51,698 bases of DNA from a bacterium (GTDB lineage Bacteria > Acidobacteriota > Thermoanaerobaculia > Multivoradales > J023). The stretch lies in NCBI GenBank assembly GCA_024226315.1, contig JAAELT010000407.1, positions 1-51,698 of the forward strand, read 5' to 3'. The notes beneath the pieces are model-generated. The model had not been told where the DNA came from. It made no database searches and saw only the letters and a list, made by a program, of their open reading frames with translations. A program made the position numbers and the translations under genes. Below are positions 18,216 to 26,878 of the stretch, piece by piece. The first letter of the stretch is position 1. The number at the start of each line of letters is the position of its first letter.

Positions 18216-18344
18216 TTATCGCCCGGTTGCCTTTGGCCGGTAATTGACGGTCAGTCGGTAGTAGACGTCGACCGGCTCGCCGTGGTCGAGCGCCGGCTCG
18301 AAGCGCCAATCGCGGCTGGCCAGAACGAGGTCGCACCGGCTCAT
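18216..18344 (-). CDS. 42-residue TonB C-terminal remnant, coupled to the VWFA gene
   Basis: The ATG at 18344 overlaps the stop of the VWFA-related gene as ATGA. The 42 codons end at TAA 18216. The sequence LASRDWRFEPALDHG and VYYRLTVNYRPK matches the last half of the TonB C-terminal domain (consensus W-x-F-x-P-A ... V-x-V-N-F). A complete domain is about 80-90 residues and a TonB also needs a membrane helix; both are absent. It is either the remnant of a tonB-like gene deleted from its 5' side or a C-terminal module once fused to the VWFA protein and now split off by a stop. Translation is possible; function is doubtful. Confidence 0.6.
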   Translation of the reverse strand: MSRCDLVLASRDWRFEPALDHGEPVDVYYRLTVNYRPKATGR

Positions 18345-19945
18345 CGCGCGCCTACCTCGATCCGCGTCCACAGCATCTCGCCCGCGGCCTGGTCGTGGAT
18401 CGAGATCACCACCCGGTGACGCAGGCGGCGCATCTCGAGAGCCGTCTCGTAGATCGAGTACGCCCCGGGCGGCGGGCCTTCGGGCAGGGTGAAACTCACC
18501 GGCACCACCTCGATCTCGTTGCGGTAGCCGTTCTTGTCCTCGACCGCCACCCGCAACTCGAGCCGGGCGTGCCAGCCGTCGCTCTGGGGCAGGAAGGTGA
18601 CCTGGTCGAGAGGAATGAAGATCTCGATCGGCAGCTGCATCTTGCGGAAGCCGGCGCCGGCGGGCTCGCCGACCTCGACGCGCAGCGCCTTCGGGCCCTC
18701 CGGCGGTTCGCCGAACAGCAGCGCGCTCTCGGCCAGCATCGTCACCTCGGTCTTGAGCGACAAGTCCGAGAAGCTGCGCCGCGCCCGGACCTCGAGCTCC
18801 GGATCGCGTAGCTCAAGGCGCACCGAGTGGCGCAGGTCGGCGCGGCGCAGACTCGGGGTGAAGCCCAGCCAGTAGTAGGAGCGGGTGTCGCCGAGCGCCT
18901 GCTCGAAAGCGAGACGGTTGGCGGAGTTGATGAACGCCTGACCGCCGGTCTGCTCGGCGAGTTGGAGCAGGGTGGCATGCTCGCCCCACTCGCGGTCGAT
19001 GCTGTTCTGGACGGCGGCCCGGGCCTGCCCCGCGCTGCGGTGCTCGGCCGACGGCCCGCTGACGCGAAATCCCCTCAGGTCGACCGGGTAGAGGGTGAAG
19101 CCCAAGCGGTTGGCGGTGTCGAAGAGCGAGCGATAGAGGAAGGGGCCGTAGCCGAGGCGGCGCGCGTAGTCGGGAATCCCGAACACTCCCGAGCCGACCG
19201 GGCTCTGCGGCCAGCCGCCGGCGAGCAGCAGCATCGCCCGGCGTCCGGACGCGCGCGCGAAGCTGCGCATGGCGGTCTCGGCGGCCAGGATCACGTCCCG
19301 GATGCGGTTGCGCAGCTGGCGCGCGCGTGACTCGACCTCGGCGCGGGACGCCGCGCCGCGGGGCGCCTTGCGCAGGAAGACCTCGCGCTGCAGCCCGCGG
19401 GTGGGGCGGCTCTTGGCCTCCTCGAGGGTCGCCGCCAGGCGCTCGGCGTCGCCGCTCCAGCCCGACAGCATCTCGAGCTTGCGGCCGGTGAAGGCGACCA
19501 CCGCCATGCGATCTTCGGCGCCAATCTCCGGCAGTTGCTCGATCAGGCGATCCAGGGCCGGGTCGCGGTCGCGTTTCAGGGCGAAGGACTCGTCGATGAA
19601 GACCAGGAAGCTGGTGCCGACCCGACGCTCGGTGGTGACGCCGGGAGCGTGGCGGGTGGTGCCCCCACCGGCGGGCTCGATCGCCTCGCCCTGGCGCACC
19701 TCGGTGAAGAACTCGATCTCGACCTCGCGACCGTCCACAACCAGGCGAAAGTCCTCGGGCCCGAGGCCATGGACGCGCGCGCCGTCGCGATCGGTGACCA
19801 CCGCTTCGAGATTGACCACCCGGACGTCGATGGTCTCGCCGAAGGTCGGAGGGTCTTCTTGCGCCGGTAACGCCGAGCCCGACAGCAGACAGGCCGAGAC
19901 TGCGGCGGCCAGCGGCAGGGTGCCGGGGGGTATCTTCATCATCAT
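18341..19945 (-). CDS. Secreted VWFA-related domain protein
   Basis: 534 residues from the first of three consecutive ATGs at 19945; GGGAGGAG lies 1 nt before the first and 7 nt before the third, so the third is favoured. A signal peptide ends near ALPAQ. The N-terminal beta domain begins with IDVRVVNLEAVVTDRDG and VHGLGPEDFRLVVDGREVEI, the usual entry of VWFA-related Acidobacteriota proteins. The vWA-like domain follows (TSFLVFIDESFALKRDRD, DRMAVVAFTGRKLEML, RRAMLLLAGGW). Its metal site is degenerate: DESFA stands where DxSxS is expected. The C-terminal part is beta-rich. It is probably periplasmic; the role is unknown. Confidence 0.85.
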   Translation of the reverse strand: MMMKIPPGTLPLAAAVSACLLSGSALPAQEDPPTFGETIDVRVVNLEAVVTDRDGARVHGLGPEDFRLVVDGREVEIEFFTEVRQGEAIEPAGGGTTRHAPGVTTERRVGTSFLVFIDESFALKRDRDPALDRLIEQLPEIGAEDRMAVVAFTGRKLEMLSGWSGDAERLAATLEEAKSRPTRGLQREVFLRKAPRGAASRAEVESRARQLRNRIRDVILAAETAMRSFARASGRRAMLLLAGGWPQSPVGSGVFGIPDYARRLGYGPFLYRSLFDTANRLGFTLYPVDLRGFRVSGPSAEHRSAGQARAAVQNSIDREWGEHATLLQLAEQTGGQAFINSANRLAFEQALGDTRSYYWLGFTPSLRRADLRHSVRLELRDPELEVRARRSFSDLSLKTEVTMLAESALLFGEPPEGPKALRVEVGEPAGAGFRKMQLPIEIFIPLDQVTFLPQSDGWHARLELRVAVEDKNGYRNEIEVVPVSFTLPEGPPPGAYSIYETALEMRRLRHRVVISIHDQAAGEMLWTRIEVGAR

Positions 19946-20219
19946 GCTCCTCCCTTGGACGCAGCTGAAACACAAAAGGAAACCAAGCTGGCGCGTACTC
20001 GCCGATTTCCGGTATCGGATGAGGCGCGCCACCGAATCCCGCGCTTCGCAGTCTAACCCATGGAGTCCGCGACTGGCGAGGTCGGTTGGTCGCGCGACGA
20101 TTCCCAGCAATCGGGCGCTTCCGGCCCCGCCACCGCCGATCTGATAAATTGAGGCAAATCTGACGCCCACCGACGCCCAGCGATGCCTGATGACCGATCT
20201 CGGCATAGGAAGGATTCCC

Positions 20220-22700
20220 TTGACCACAACTCATGATTTCCTGACTCGACAGCTTCGGTGTGCCTGTCTGGGCGTGATTCTGCTGGGCCTGGCGAACGCC
20301 GGCGTGGCCCAGGTGCCGATCATCCAGCCGGGCGCGCCGGGCGAGCCGGCGCGCGAGCTCAGCGCCGACGAGGCGATCGAGATCGCCAATACCAGCTATT
20401 CTCCGGCCGACGCGCTGTTCATGCAGGACATGATCCCGCACCATCACCAGGCCGTCGAGATGGCCGCACTGGTGGCCGACCGCACGAACAGGCCCGAGCT
20501 GATCGACGTGGCCGGGCGCATCGACGTCTCGCAGAAAGACGAGATCGAATTCATGCAGCGATGGCTGCGCGAGCGCGGCGAGCACGTGACGGAGCCGACC
20601 GCACACGACGCGATGCACACCTCCCACAAGATGGCCGGCATGGCGACGCCGGAGCAGATGACCGAGCTCGCCGCATCGGAAAGCACGGCATTCGATCGGT
20701 TGTTCCTCGAGCTGATGATCCCCCACCACGAGGGCGCGGTGACGATGGTCGAGGAATTGCACGAACAGCCGGGCTCGGCCTACGACCCGGTGCTGTTCGA
20801 GTTCACCAACGACATCGTCAACGATCAGGAGGCCGAGATCGAGCGCATGAACGCGCTCCTGGTCAGCCTCTCGGACGACCCGCGCGCGTCGCTGGCCGCC
20901 GGGTTCGACGACGCCGGCCAGGCGACCTGGAACCTGGAAGTCGTGGCCTCGCTGCCCAGACCGCCCGGCTTCTTCGACCCGGACAACCCGGGCGAGCTGC
21001 CGCCGAAGCGCCTGAAGCCGGATACTGATGAGCACGCCGAGACAGACCAGGATCCCAAGAAAGAGGGCGAGGACGGCGAGGAGGAAGACGAGGATTCCGA
21101 CGACGAGCGCTCGCCGCTGCTCTCCTTCGCCAACACCGACATGGCCTTTGCGGGCGACGTGATGGTGGCCGGCAACTACCACGGCTTCAACGTCTACCGG
21201 CTTTCCGGCGGCGGGCCGCCGGAGCTGCTCAGCTCCGTCGTCTGCCCGGGCGGGCAAGGCGACGTCTCGATCGTCGGCGACCTCCTGATCATGTCGGTCG
21301 AGCAGACCCGGGGGCGTCTGGATTGCGGACTCGAGGGCGTGAGCGAAGACGTCAGCGCCGATCGGTTCCGTGGGCTTCGCATCCTCGACATCAGCGATCT
21401 GACGCGGCCGGTGCAGGTGGGCGCGGTCCAGACCTGCCGCGGCTCGCACACGCATTCGGTCGTTTCCGGCCCAGGGGATGACGGCAAGATCATCGTCTAC
21501 AACTCCGGCACCAGCTCCATCCGCGAAGAGGAGGAGATGGAAGGCTGCATCGACGAGACCCCCGGAGACGACCGCACCGCGCTGTTTCGCATCGACGTCA
21601 TCGAGATCCCGGTCGACGAGCCGTCCGCGGCGCGCATCGTCGACAGCCCTGCCGTGTTCGCCGATCCGGAGACGGGCGTCCTGGCCGGCCTGTGGAAGGG
21701 CGGCGACCATGGCGAGGACGACCATGGCGAGGAAACGCAGGAGACCTACGCGACCGACCAATGCCACGACATCACTGTGTTCCCCGCGCGCGGAATCGCC
21801 GCCGGCGCGTGCTCGGGCAACGGCATCCTGTTCGACGTCTCCGATCCACTGAAGCCGAAGCGCATCGACGCGGTCGTCGACAAGGGCTTCGCCTACTGGC
21901 ATTCGGCGACCTTCAACAACGACGGCACCAAGGTGATCTTCACCGACGAGTGGGGCGGCGGCAGCTATCCGCGCTGCCGGGCCTACGACCCGCTCGACTG
22001 GGGCGCGGACGCGATCTACGACATCAAAGACGGCAAGCTCGAATTCCGCGGCTACTACAAGATGCCGGCGCCGCAGCTGGAAGAGGAAAACTGCGTGGCG
22101 CACAACGGCTCCATCGTGCCCGTGCCGGGCCGCGACATCTTCGTCCAGGCCTGGTACCAGGGCGGCCTCTCGGTGGTCGATTTCACCGACTCGGCCAACC
22201 CGGTCGAGATCGCCTACTTCGACCGCGGGCCCATCGACGCCGAGGACCTGGTTCTCGGCGGCTACTGGTCTGTCTACTGGTACGACGGCCAGATCTACGG
22301 CACCGAGATCGTGCGCGGGCTGGACGTACTGGCGCTCTTGCCCAGCGAGCACCTGTCCGAGCACGAGATCGCCGCGGCGGCCGTGGCCGACCAGGGCGGC
22401 GTCTTCAACCCACAGCAGCAGTTTCCCGTCACCTGGCCGGCCGAGCCGGTCGTTGCACGGGCGTACCTGGATCAGCTAGAGCGCGGCGAAGGGCTGCCGG
22501 AGTCGCTCGCGGCCGACCTGACCAAGGCCCTGGACCGCTCGGCGGCGCGGCTGCAGGACGGCGGGCACGACAAGGAACTGGCCGCCGGGCTGGAATCGCT
22601 GGCGACAGCGCTGGGAGAGGACCAGGGCGACGCCGCCGCCAAGAAACGGCGGGCCGCGCTGGGCGAAACGCTCCGCGGGATCGCGGCGAAGTTACGCTAG
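20220..22700 (+). CDS. DUF305 and LVIVD-type beta-propeller fusion, secreted
   Basis: 826 residues from the TTG at 20220, with AGGAAGGA about 5 nt upstream; an in-frame ATG at 20190 is possible but gives a longer, poorer signal peptide. The signal ends near GVAQ. DUF305 (about 45-220) has its paired His motifs: DMIPHHHQAVEMA and LMIPHHEGAVTM, with HTSHKMAGM between. A highly acidic linker (EDGEEEDEDSDDE) leads to a propeller of LVIVD-like repeats (VAGNYHGFNVYRL, LRILDISDLTRPVQVG, NGILFDVSDPLKPKRI, GGLSVVDFTDSANPVEI). DUF305 proteins are thought to bind metals such as copper; the fusion suggests a periplasmic or surface metal-related protein. The C-terminal 100 residues are helical. Confidence 0.85.
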   Translation: MTTTHDFLTRQLRCACLGVILLGLANAGVAQVPIIQPGAPGEPARELSADEAIEIANTSYSPADALFMQDMIPHHHQAVEMAALVADRTNRPELIDVAGRIDVSQKDEIEFMQRWLRERGEHVTEPTAHDAMHTSHKMAGMATPEQMTELAASESTAFDRLFLELMIPHHEGAVTMVEELHEQPGSAYDPVLFEFTNDIVNDQEAEIERMNALLVSLSDDPRASLAAGFDDAGQATWNLEVVASLPRPPGFFDPDNPGELPPKRLKPDTDEHAETDQDPKKEGEDGEEEDEDSDDERSPLLSFANTDMAFAGDVMVAGNYHGFNVYRLSGGGPPELLSSVVCPGGQGDVSIVGDLLIMSVEQTRGRLDCGLEGVSEDVSADRFRGLRILDISDLTRPVQVGAVQTCRGSHTHSVVSGPGDDGKIIVYNSGTSSIREEEEMEGCIDETPGDDRTALFRIDVIEIPVDEPSAARIVDSPAVFADPETGVLAGLWKGGDHGEDDHGEETQETYATDQCHDITVFPARGIAAGACSGNGILFDVSDPLKPKRIDAVVDKGFAYWHSATFNNDGTKVIFTDEWGGGSYPRCRAYDPLDWGADAIYDIKDGKLEFRGYYKMPAPQLEEENCVAHNGSIVPVPGRDIFVQAWYQGGLSVVDFTDSANPVEIAYFDRGPIDAEDLVLGGYWSVYWYDGQIYGTEIVRGLDVLALLPSEHLSEHEIAAAAVADQGGVFNPQQQFPVTWPAEPVVARAYLDQLERGEGLPESLAADLTKALDRSAARLQDGGHDKELAAGLESLATALGEDQGDAAAKKRRAALGETLRGIAAKLR

Positions 22701-22735
22701 AGCGCCCCGAGATCGCCGAGCCCATCGGCTACTGC

Positions 22736-22752
22736 TCCGGCACAGCGCCGGA
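22736..22752. terminator. Short hairpin between convergent genes
   Basis: TCCGGC (22736-22741) and GCCGGA (22747-22752) form a 6-bp stem with a 5-nt loop in the 52-bp gap between the DUF305-LVIVD gene and the convergent acyltransferase gene. It ends immediately beside the minus-strand stop. Confidence 0.4.
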
Positions 22753-23700
22753 TTAATCGGGCCACAGCGCGCGGAAGCAGAACCACTGATGCGGCTCCCG
22801 GCGGATCGCCCACTCGACGTCGGCGGCGATCCGGGCCATCGCTTCGGCAAGACCCTCGTCGCCTTCGCCGGTGACGCGGACCTCGGGGCGGAAGACCAGG
22901 CGCGAGCGGTGACGGCCCTCGCGCAGCACGAAGACGGGCAACATGGCGACGCCGGCGGCGCGAGCCAGGGCGGCGGGGCCGGCGGGGAAATCGACGGGCC
23001 GGCCGAACATCTCGATGGTGGCGGTGCGCTCGGAGCTGGGCGGGCGGTCGCCCTGGACGGCGACCATCTCGCCGCGGCGCAGGGCCTTGAGCAGGCGCAG
23101 GCCGAGCATCGGGTCGGCGCGCGCGAAATACACGGTGATGCCGGCGCCCTCGGGCGCCGAGGCGGTCTGCTCGGCAAACAGCTCGCGCATCAGCTCCTGG
23201 GCGCGGGGATCCAGCTCCTCCTCGCGCACCACGTGCACGTGGTGCGCGGGCACCAGCATCGAGCCCGCTTCCCAGTGGCCGATGTGGGCGGTGACCAGGA
23301 TCAGTCCTTCGTCGCTGCCTTCGGCGCGATGCCAGTGCTCCTCCCCCTCCATGGTCGCCGTGACGCGCTCGTCCGAGTCCATGCGCTCGTAGCGCTCGGA
23401 CAGGCACCAGGCGAAGCTCCACATCGTGCGATAGATGCGTACCTGGCGCTGCCAGAAGCCGCACGGCCCGAGCACCGCCTCGAGGTTGGAGGCGATGGCT
23501 TTGCGGATGCGGATCAGGGCGACGAAGAAGAAGCTGGTGAACAGGGTGGTAAACACCGCGAGGCCCCAATTCGGCAGGATCCGAACGCCGAAGCGGTGCA
23601 ACCGATACCAGAAGACCCCGGTGACGTGCAGGGAGCCCAGCACGCGGCTCGCCCAGCCGAGCTCGGGCGCTTGCGGCAGATCGGTGGGAGTAGGCTTCAT
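22753..23700 (-). CDS. LpxL/HtrB-like acyltransferase
   Basis: 315 residues. Hydrophobic N-terminal half with a membrane segment at about 43-65 (NWGLAVFTTLFTSFFFVALI), then the acyltransferase motif HIGHWE (the HX4E form used by LpxL-type enzymes) inside VTAHIGHWEAGSML. Later family blocks are present: GDRPPSSERTATIEMFGRP, FPAGPAALARAAGVAMLPVF and the C-terminal EPHQWFCFRALWPD. It is expected at the inner membrane, moving an acyl group from ACP or CoA onto a lipid or glycolipid acceptor. As the last gene of the minus-strand cluster, coupled to the exporter by an ATGA overlap, it more likely acts on the cluster product than on core lipid A. Confidence 0.88.
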   Translation of the reverse strand: MKPTPTDLPQAPELGWASRVLGSLHVTGVFWYRLHRFGVRILPNWGLAVFTTLFTSFFFVALIRIRKAIASNLEAVLGPCGFWQRQVRIYRTMWSFAWCLSERYERMDSDERVTATMEGEEHWHRAEGSDEGLILVTAHIGHWEAGSMLVPAHHVHVVREEELDPRAQELMRELFAEQTASAPEGAGITVYFARADPMLGLRLLKALRRGEMVAVQGDRPPSSERTATIEMFGRPVDFPAGPAALARAAGVAMLPVFVLREGRHRSRLVFRPEVRVTGEGDEGLAEAMARIAADVEWAIRREPHQWFCFRALWPD

Positions 23701-26192
23701 CGGCGCCTCCTCGCCACGGCCTCGATCGCCGGCAGCACCAGCACCGTGGCCAGCAGGCAGACCATCACGCCGGAGGCGATCAACAGCCCGCCGCTGCGCA
23801 GGCCCGGGATGTGGGAGAGCAGCAGGCTGCCGAAGCCGACGCAGGTGGTCAGGGTGGTCAGCACCAGGGCGCGGCCGGCTCCCCGCACCGCGCCCTGGAT
23901 GCCGCCTTCCGGAGACCGCCGGGCGCCGTGCATCACGTGCAGGCCGTCGTCGATGCCGATGCCGAGCATGATCGGCAGCACCGCCAGGGTGAACAGATCG
24001 AGGGAGCGCCCGAGGCCCGACCACAGCCCCAGGGTCCACAGCGAGCCCAGAACCACCGGCAGCACGGCCAGCGAGCTGGCGCGTAAACGTCCGCGGAACG
24101 AGATCAGGACCACCGCCGCCACCGCCGCCAGAGCGAACAGGCTGAGATTCCGCAAGTCCCGGGTGGCCAGCGCGCGCAGCTCGGGGCCGAGCGCCACGGC
24201 GGAAGCGATGGCGCTGCCGGGGACCTGAGACCGGATGCGCTCGACCATCTCCGCCGGTGGGCCGGCGGGCCAGCGGTTGCCGGGCAGGCGCAGACTGACC
24301 GCCGCCCAGGTGCCGCCCTCGTCGCTGGTCAGGGACTGCGCCAGCCAGTCGGGCCAGGACTCGGGCGGCGGCGCGCCGGGATCTTCGCCACGGCCCAGGG
24401 CTCGCAATGCGTCGAGCCCACGGGCGAAGGCGCGTGGATCGAGGTTCAGGGCCTCGAGCTCGCGCTCGAGCTCGTCAGCGGTGCGGCCGAGGGGCAGGGC
24501 CGCCAGCTGACGCAGACGCTCCTCGACCGGCTCGCCGAGCGCCAGGAAGTCCGCCGGGCTGGTGACCTCGGCCTCGGCGCCGAGCTCCCGTCGCAACAGG
24601 CGGGCCGCCTCGGCCGCGTCTGCAAGAGCCCGCGGCAGGTCCGGACCATGGGCCACCACCGTCGCGGTATCGAGTCCCAGGCCGAAACGGTCGACGAGCA
24701 GCGCCTCCGCCTCGTAGACCGGATGATCAGTCGGGCGCAGGGAACGCAGGTCGACGTCGACCGACAGCCGCGCCAGGCCGGACAATGCCAACGCGGAGAG
24801 TCCCGCCGCGCACGCCAACACCCACACCGGGCGGCGCGCCGCGAACCCCGCCATGGCGTCGACCGCCGCGCCCAGCCAGCGCCAGAACGCCCGCGGCCGG
24901 CGTAGGCGCCTGGCCAACAACACCAGGGACGCGCTGCCCAGCAGCGCCATCGCCGCCAGGATCGCCAGAATGCCGATCGCGACCAGCAGCCCCAGCTCCC
25001 CCAGGGGACGGAAGTGCGCCAGCGACAGGGTGGCGAACGCGACGACGGTGGTCAGCGCCGAGGTGACGATCCCCGGACCGGCATGGCGCGCGGTGTCGGT
25101 GAGCGCGCGGGCGGCATCGCCGAGGCGCAGGAATGCCTGCCGGAACCGCGCCGCGCCGTGAATACCGTAGTCGAGACCGAGGCCCACCAGCACGGCCGCG
25201 AATCCGATCGAGACGGCGGTGATCTCGGAGTGGAAGAACCCCAGCCAGGCAGCGGTCCACAGCAGGGCGACAAACAGGGGCGCCAGGGCGGCGAGCGGAA
25301 TCAGGATCCCCTCGAAGGCAGCCACCAGGATGGCGGCCGCGCCGGTGATCGAGCCAGCCAGCGTGCGCCGCAGGTCCTGGCGCAGGAGCTGCTCGTCCTG
25401 CGCGGCGTACAGTGGACCGCCGACGGCGCGGAACTCGAGATCGATACCCAGCTGCTCGCGCACCTTCCCGTAGGCGGCCTCGAGCGCGGCCAGCAGCTCC
25501 CGCCCCCCCTCCGGATCCATCTCCGCGCGCGCCGGGGTCAACACCAGCAGCGCGGCGTCGCCGTCCGGGGCCAGGAAGGTCGAGGTCAACAGGTGCAGCG
25601 GCACCGAGGTGGGGGTCGCGGAGCCGGCGAGCTCCTCGCTGAACCCCAGGGGGTCGCTGGTCGCCAGCGTCACCTCGGTGGCGCCCGAGGGCGTCGAGAC
25701 CAGAGCACGCAAGCGGGCGGCGCGGGCGCGGATCGCCGCCGGCTCGATCCGCCGCTCGACCGCGCCGAGCCAGTCGCCGCCTAACAGCAGCGGCGCGCGC
25801 GGCGCCACCCAGCGCAGCAGGAACTCCTCGTCGGCCTCGCCGAAGCCGGCACGCGCGCCCCTCACTTCGTCACTGGCGGCGAGGATCTCCTCCAGCAGGC
25901 CGGCGGCGTGCACCAGGTCGACCTCGTCGGCCTTGCCGGCGGTGTCCGGCAGCACCAGCAGGAAGACCTTCTCGAGACCACCGAAGCGCTCCAGGAAGAT
26001 CCTGTAGTCGGCGGCCGCCCGCGAGCCCGTGGGCAGCATCTCCGCGATGTCCGCGCTCAGGCGCAGCCGGCTCGCGGGGATCAGCGACAGGGCCGCCGCC
26101 ATGGCGACCAGCGCCACCACCAGGGCCGGACGGCGCGCGATCGTGGAGAGAATCACGGTTCTTCCCCGGCCCGGCTCCCCTCTTGCCCTCAC
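23697..26192 (-). CDS. MMPL/RND-family exporter
   Basis: 831 residues if started at the GTG at 26192 (GTGA overlap with the glycosyltransferase gene); a GTG at 26156 gives a more usual N-terminus (ILSTIARRPALVVALVAM). Two repeats each hold a periplasmic loop followed by six membrane helices, the classic MMPL layout. The first block includes AVLVGLGLDYGIHGAARFRQ and the second LPIMLGIGIDDGLHVMHGARR; the acidic and His residues in these helices are those expected for proton coupling. MMPL proteins export lipids or polyketides across the inner membrane. Exporters of this kind are a constant part of aryl polyene and xanthomonadin clusters, which fits the neighbours here. Confidence 0.92.
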   Translation of the reverse strand: MRARGEPGRGRTVILSTIARRPALVVALVAMAAALSLIPASRLRLSADIAEMLPTGSRAAADYRIFLERFGGLEKVFLLVLPDTAGKADEVDLVHAAGLLEEILAASDEVRGARAGFGEADEEFLLRWVAPRAPLLLGGDWLGAVERRIEPAAIRARAARLRALVSTPSGATEVTLATSDPLGFSEELAGSATPTSVPLHLLTSTFLAPDGDAALLVLTPARAEMDPEGGRELLAALEAAYGKVREQLGIDLEFRAVGGPLYAAQDEQLLRQDLRRTLAGSITGAAAILVAAFEGILIPLAALAPLFVALLWTAAWLGFFHSEITAVSIGFAAVLVGLGLDYGIHGAARFRQAFLRLGDAARALTDTARHAGPGIVTSALTTVVAFATLSLAHFRPLGELGLLVAIGILAILAAMALLGSASLVLLARRLRRPRAFWRWLGAAVDAMAGFAARRPVWVLACAAGLSALALSGLARLSVDVDLRSLRPTDHPVYEAEALLVDRFGLGLDTATVVAHGPDLPRALADAAEAARLLRRELGAEAEVTSPADFLALGEPVEERLRQLAALPLGRTADELERELEALNLDPRAFARGLDALRALGRGEDPGAPPPESWPDWLAQSLTSDEGGTWAAVSLRLPGNRWPAGPPAEMVERIRSQVPGSAIASAVALGPELRALATRDLRNLSLFALAAVAAVVLISFRGRLRASSLAVLPVVLGSLWTLGLWSGLGRSLDLFTLAVLPIMLGIGIDDGLHVMHGARRSPEGGIQGAVRGAGRALVLTTLTTCVGFGSLLLSHIPGLRSGGLLIASGVMVCLLATVLVLPAIEAVARRRR

Positions 26193-26878
26193 CGGCGACC
26201 TTCGAAGCGGGCCCGGGTCACGGCCAGGGCGATGCGCAGGCTGTCGACGATCGGCCGGAAGTGACTGGTGGTCCGGCCGTCGGCGAAGCCCAGGCGTACC
26301 GGCACGGTGACCACGCGCAGGCCCCGCTGCGCGGCGCGCACGACCACCGCACTCTCGGCCTCGAAGCGGGCCTCCGGGAAACCGGTGGCCTCGATCAGGC
26401 GCCGCGTGTACCAGCGAAAGCCGGTCTGGATGTCGCCCAGCGCCCGGCCGGCGAGAATCGAGATGACGCGCGAGGACAGACGGTTGCTGAACCGGCGCAC
26501 ACGGCTCATCTGCTCGAACAGGTGCTCTCGCGTGCCCAGCACCAGATCCGCCCCCGCGGCCGCCGCCACGAGCTTGGGGATCTCCTCCGGCAGGTGCTGG
26601 CCGTCGGCATCGAGGGTGATGACGGCGTCGAATCCGCGGCCGAAGAGCTCGCCGAAGGCGGTTTCGAGAGCGTCCCCCTTGCCCCGGTTGGCCGGAAGCG
26701 AGATGACCTCGGCACCCGCCCGGCGAGCCTCGGCGGCGGTGTCGTCAGACGAGCCGTCGTCGACCACCAGGACCTCCGGCAGCACCCGCAGGCTGCGCTC
26801 TACCACGTCCGCCACGGACGGCGCCGCCTGGAAGGCTGGGATGGTGATGGCAACGCGCGCCGTCTGGGCCTCCGTCAT
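26189..26878 (-). CDS. Family 2 glycosyltransferase
   Basis: 229 residues from the ATG at 26878, which overlaps the upstream stop as ATGA. It is a GT-A fold enzyme of the dolichol-phosphate mannosyltransferase-like group: ITIPAFQAAPSVADVV, VVDDGSSDDTA, ANRGKGDALETAF, TLDADGQH (the metal-binding DxD) and DIQTGFRWYTRRLIE. There is no C-terminal membrane region, so it is cytoplasmic or peripheral. It probably adds a sugar to the product of the cluster or to a polyprenyl phosphate carrier. The sugar and acceptor cannot be told from the sequence. Confidence 0.88.
   Translation of the reverse strand: MTEAQTARVAITIPAFQAAPSVADVVERSLRVLPEVLVVDDGSSDDTAAEARRAGAEVISLPANRGKGDALETAFGELFGRGFDAVITLDADGQHLPEEIPKLVAAAAGADLVLGTREHLFEQMSRVRRFSNRLSSRVISILAGRALGDIQTGFRWYTRRLIEATGFPEARFEAESAVVVRAAQRGLRVVTVPVRLGFADGRTTSHFRPIVDSLRIALAVTRARFEGRR

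Noticed and set aside
18813..22364. 1183-codon minus-strand ORF
   Set aside because: Antisense shadow of the DUF305-LVIVD gene and part of the VWFA gene, caused by high GC at third positions.
22753..23700. Housekeeping lipid A acyltransferase (lpxL)
   Set aside because: Motifs fit the family, but the ATGA coupling to the exporter and ketosynthase genes argues for a cluster-specific acyltransferase, so no lpxL symbol was given.
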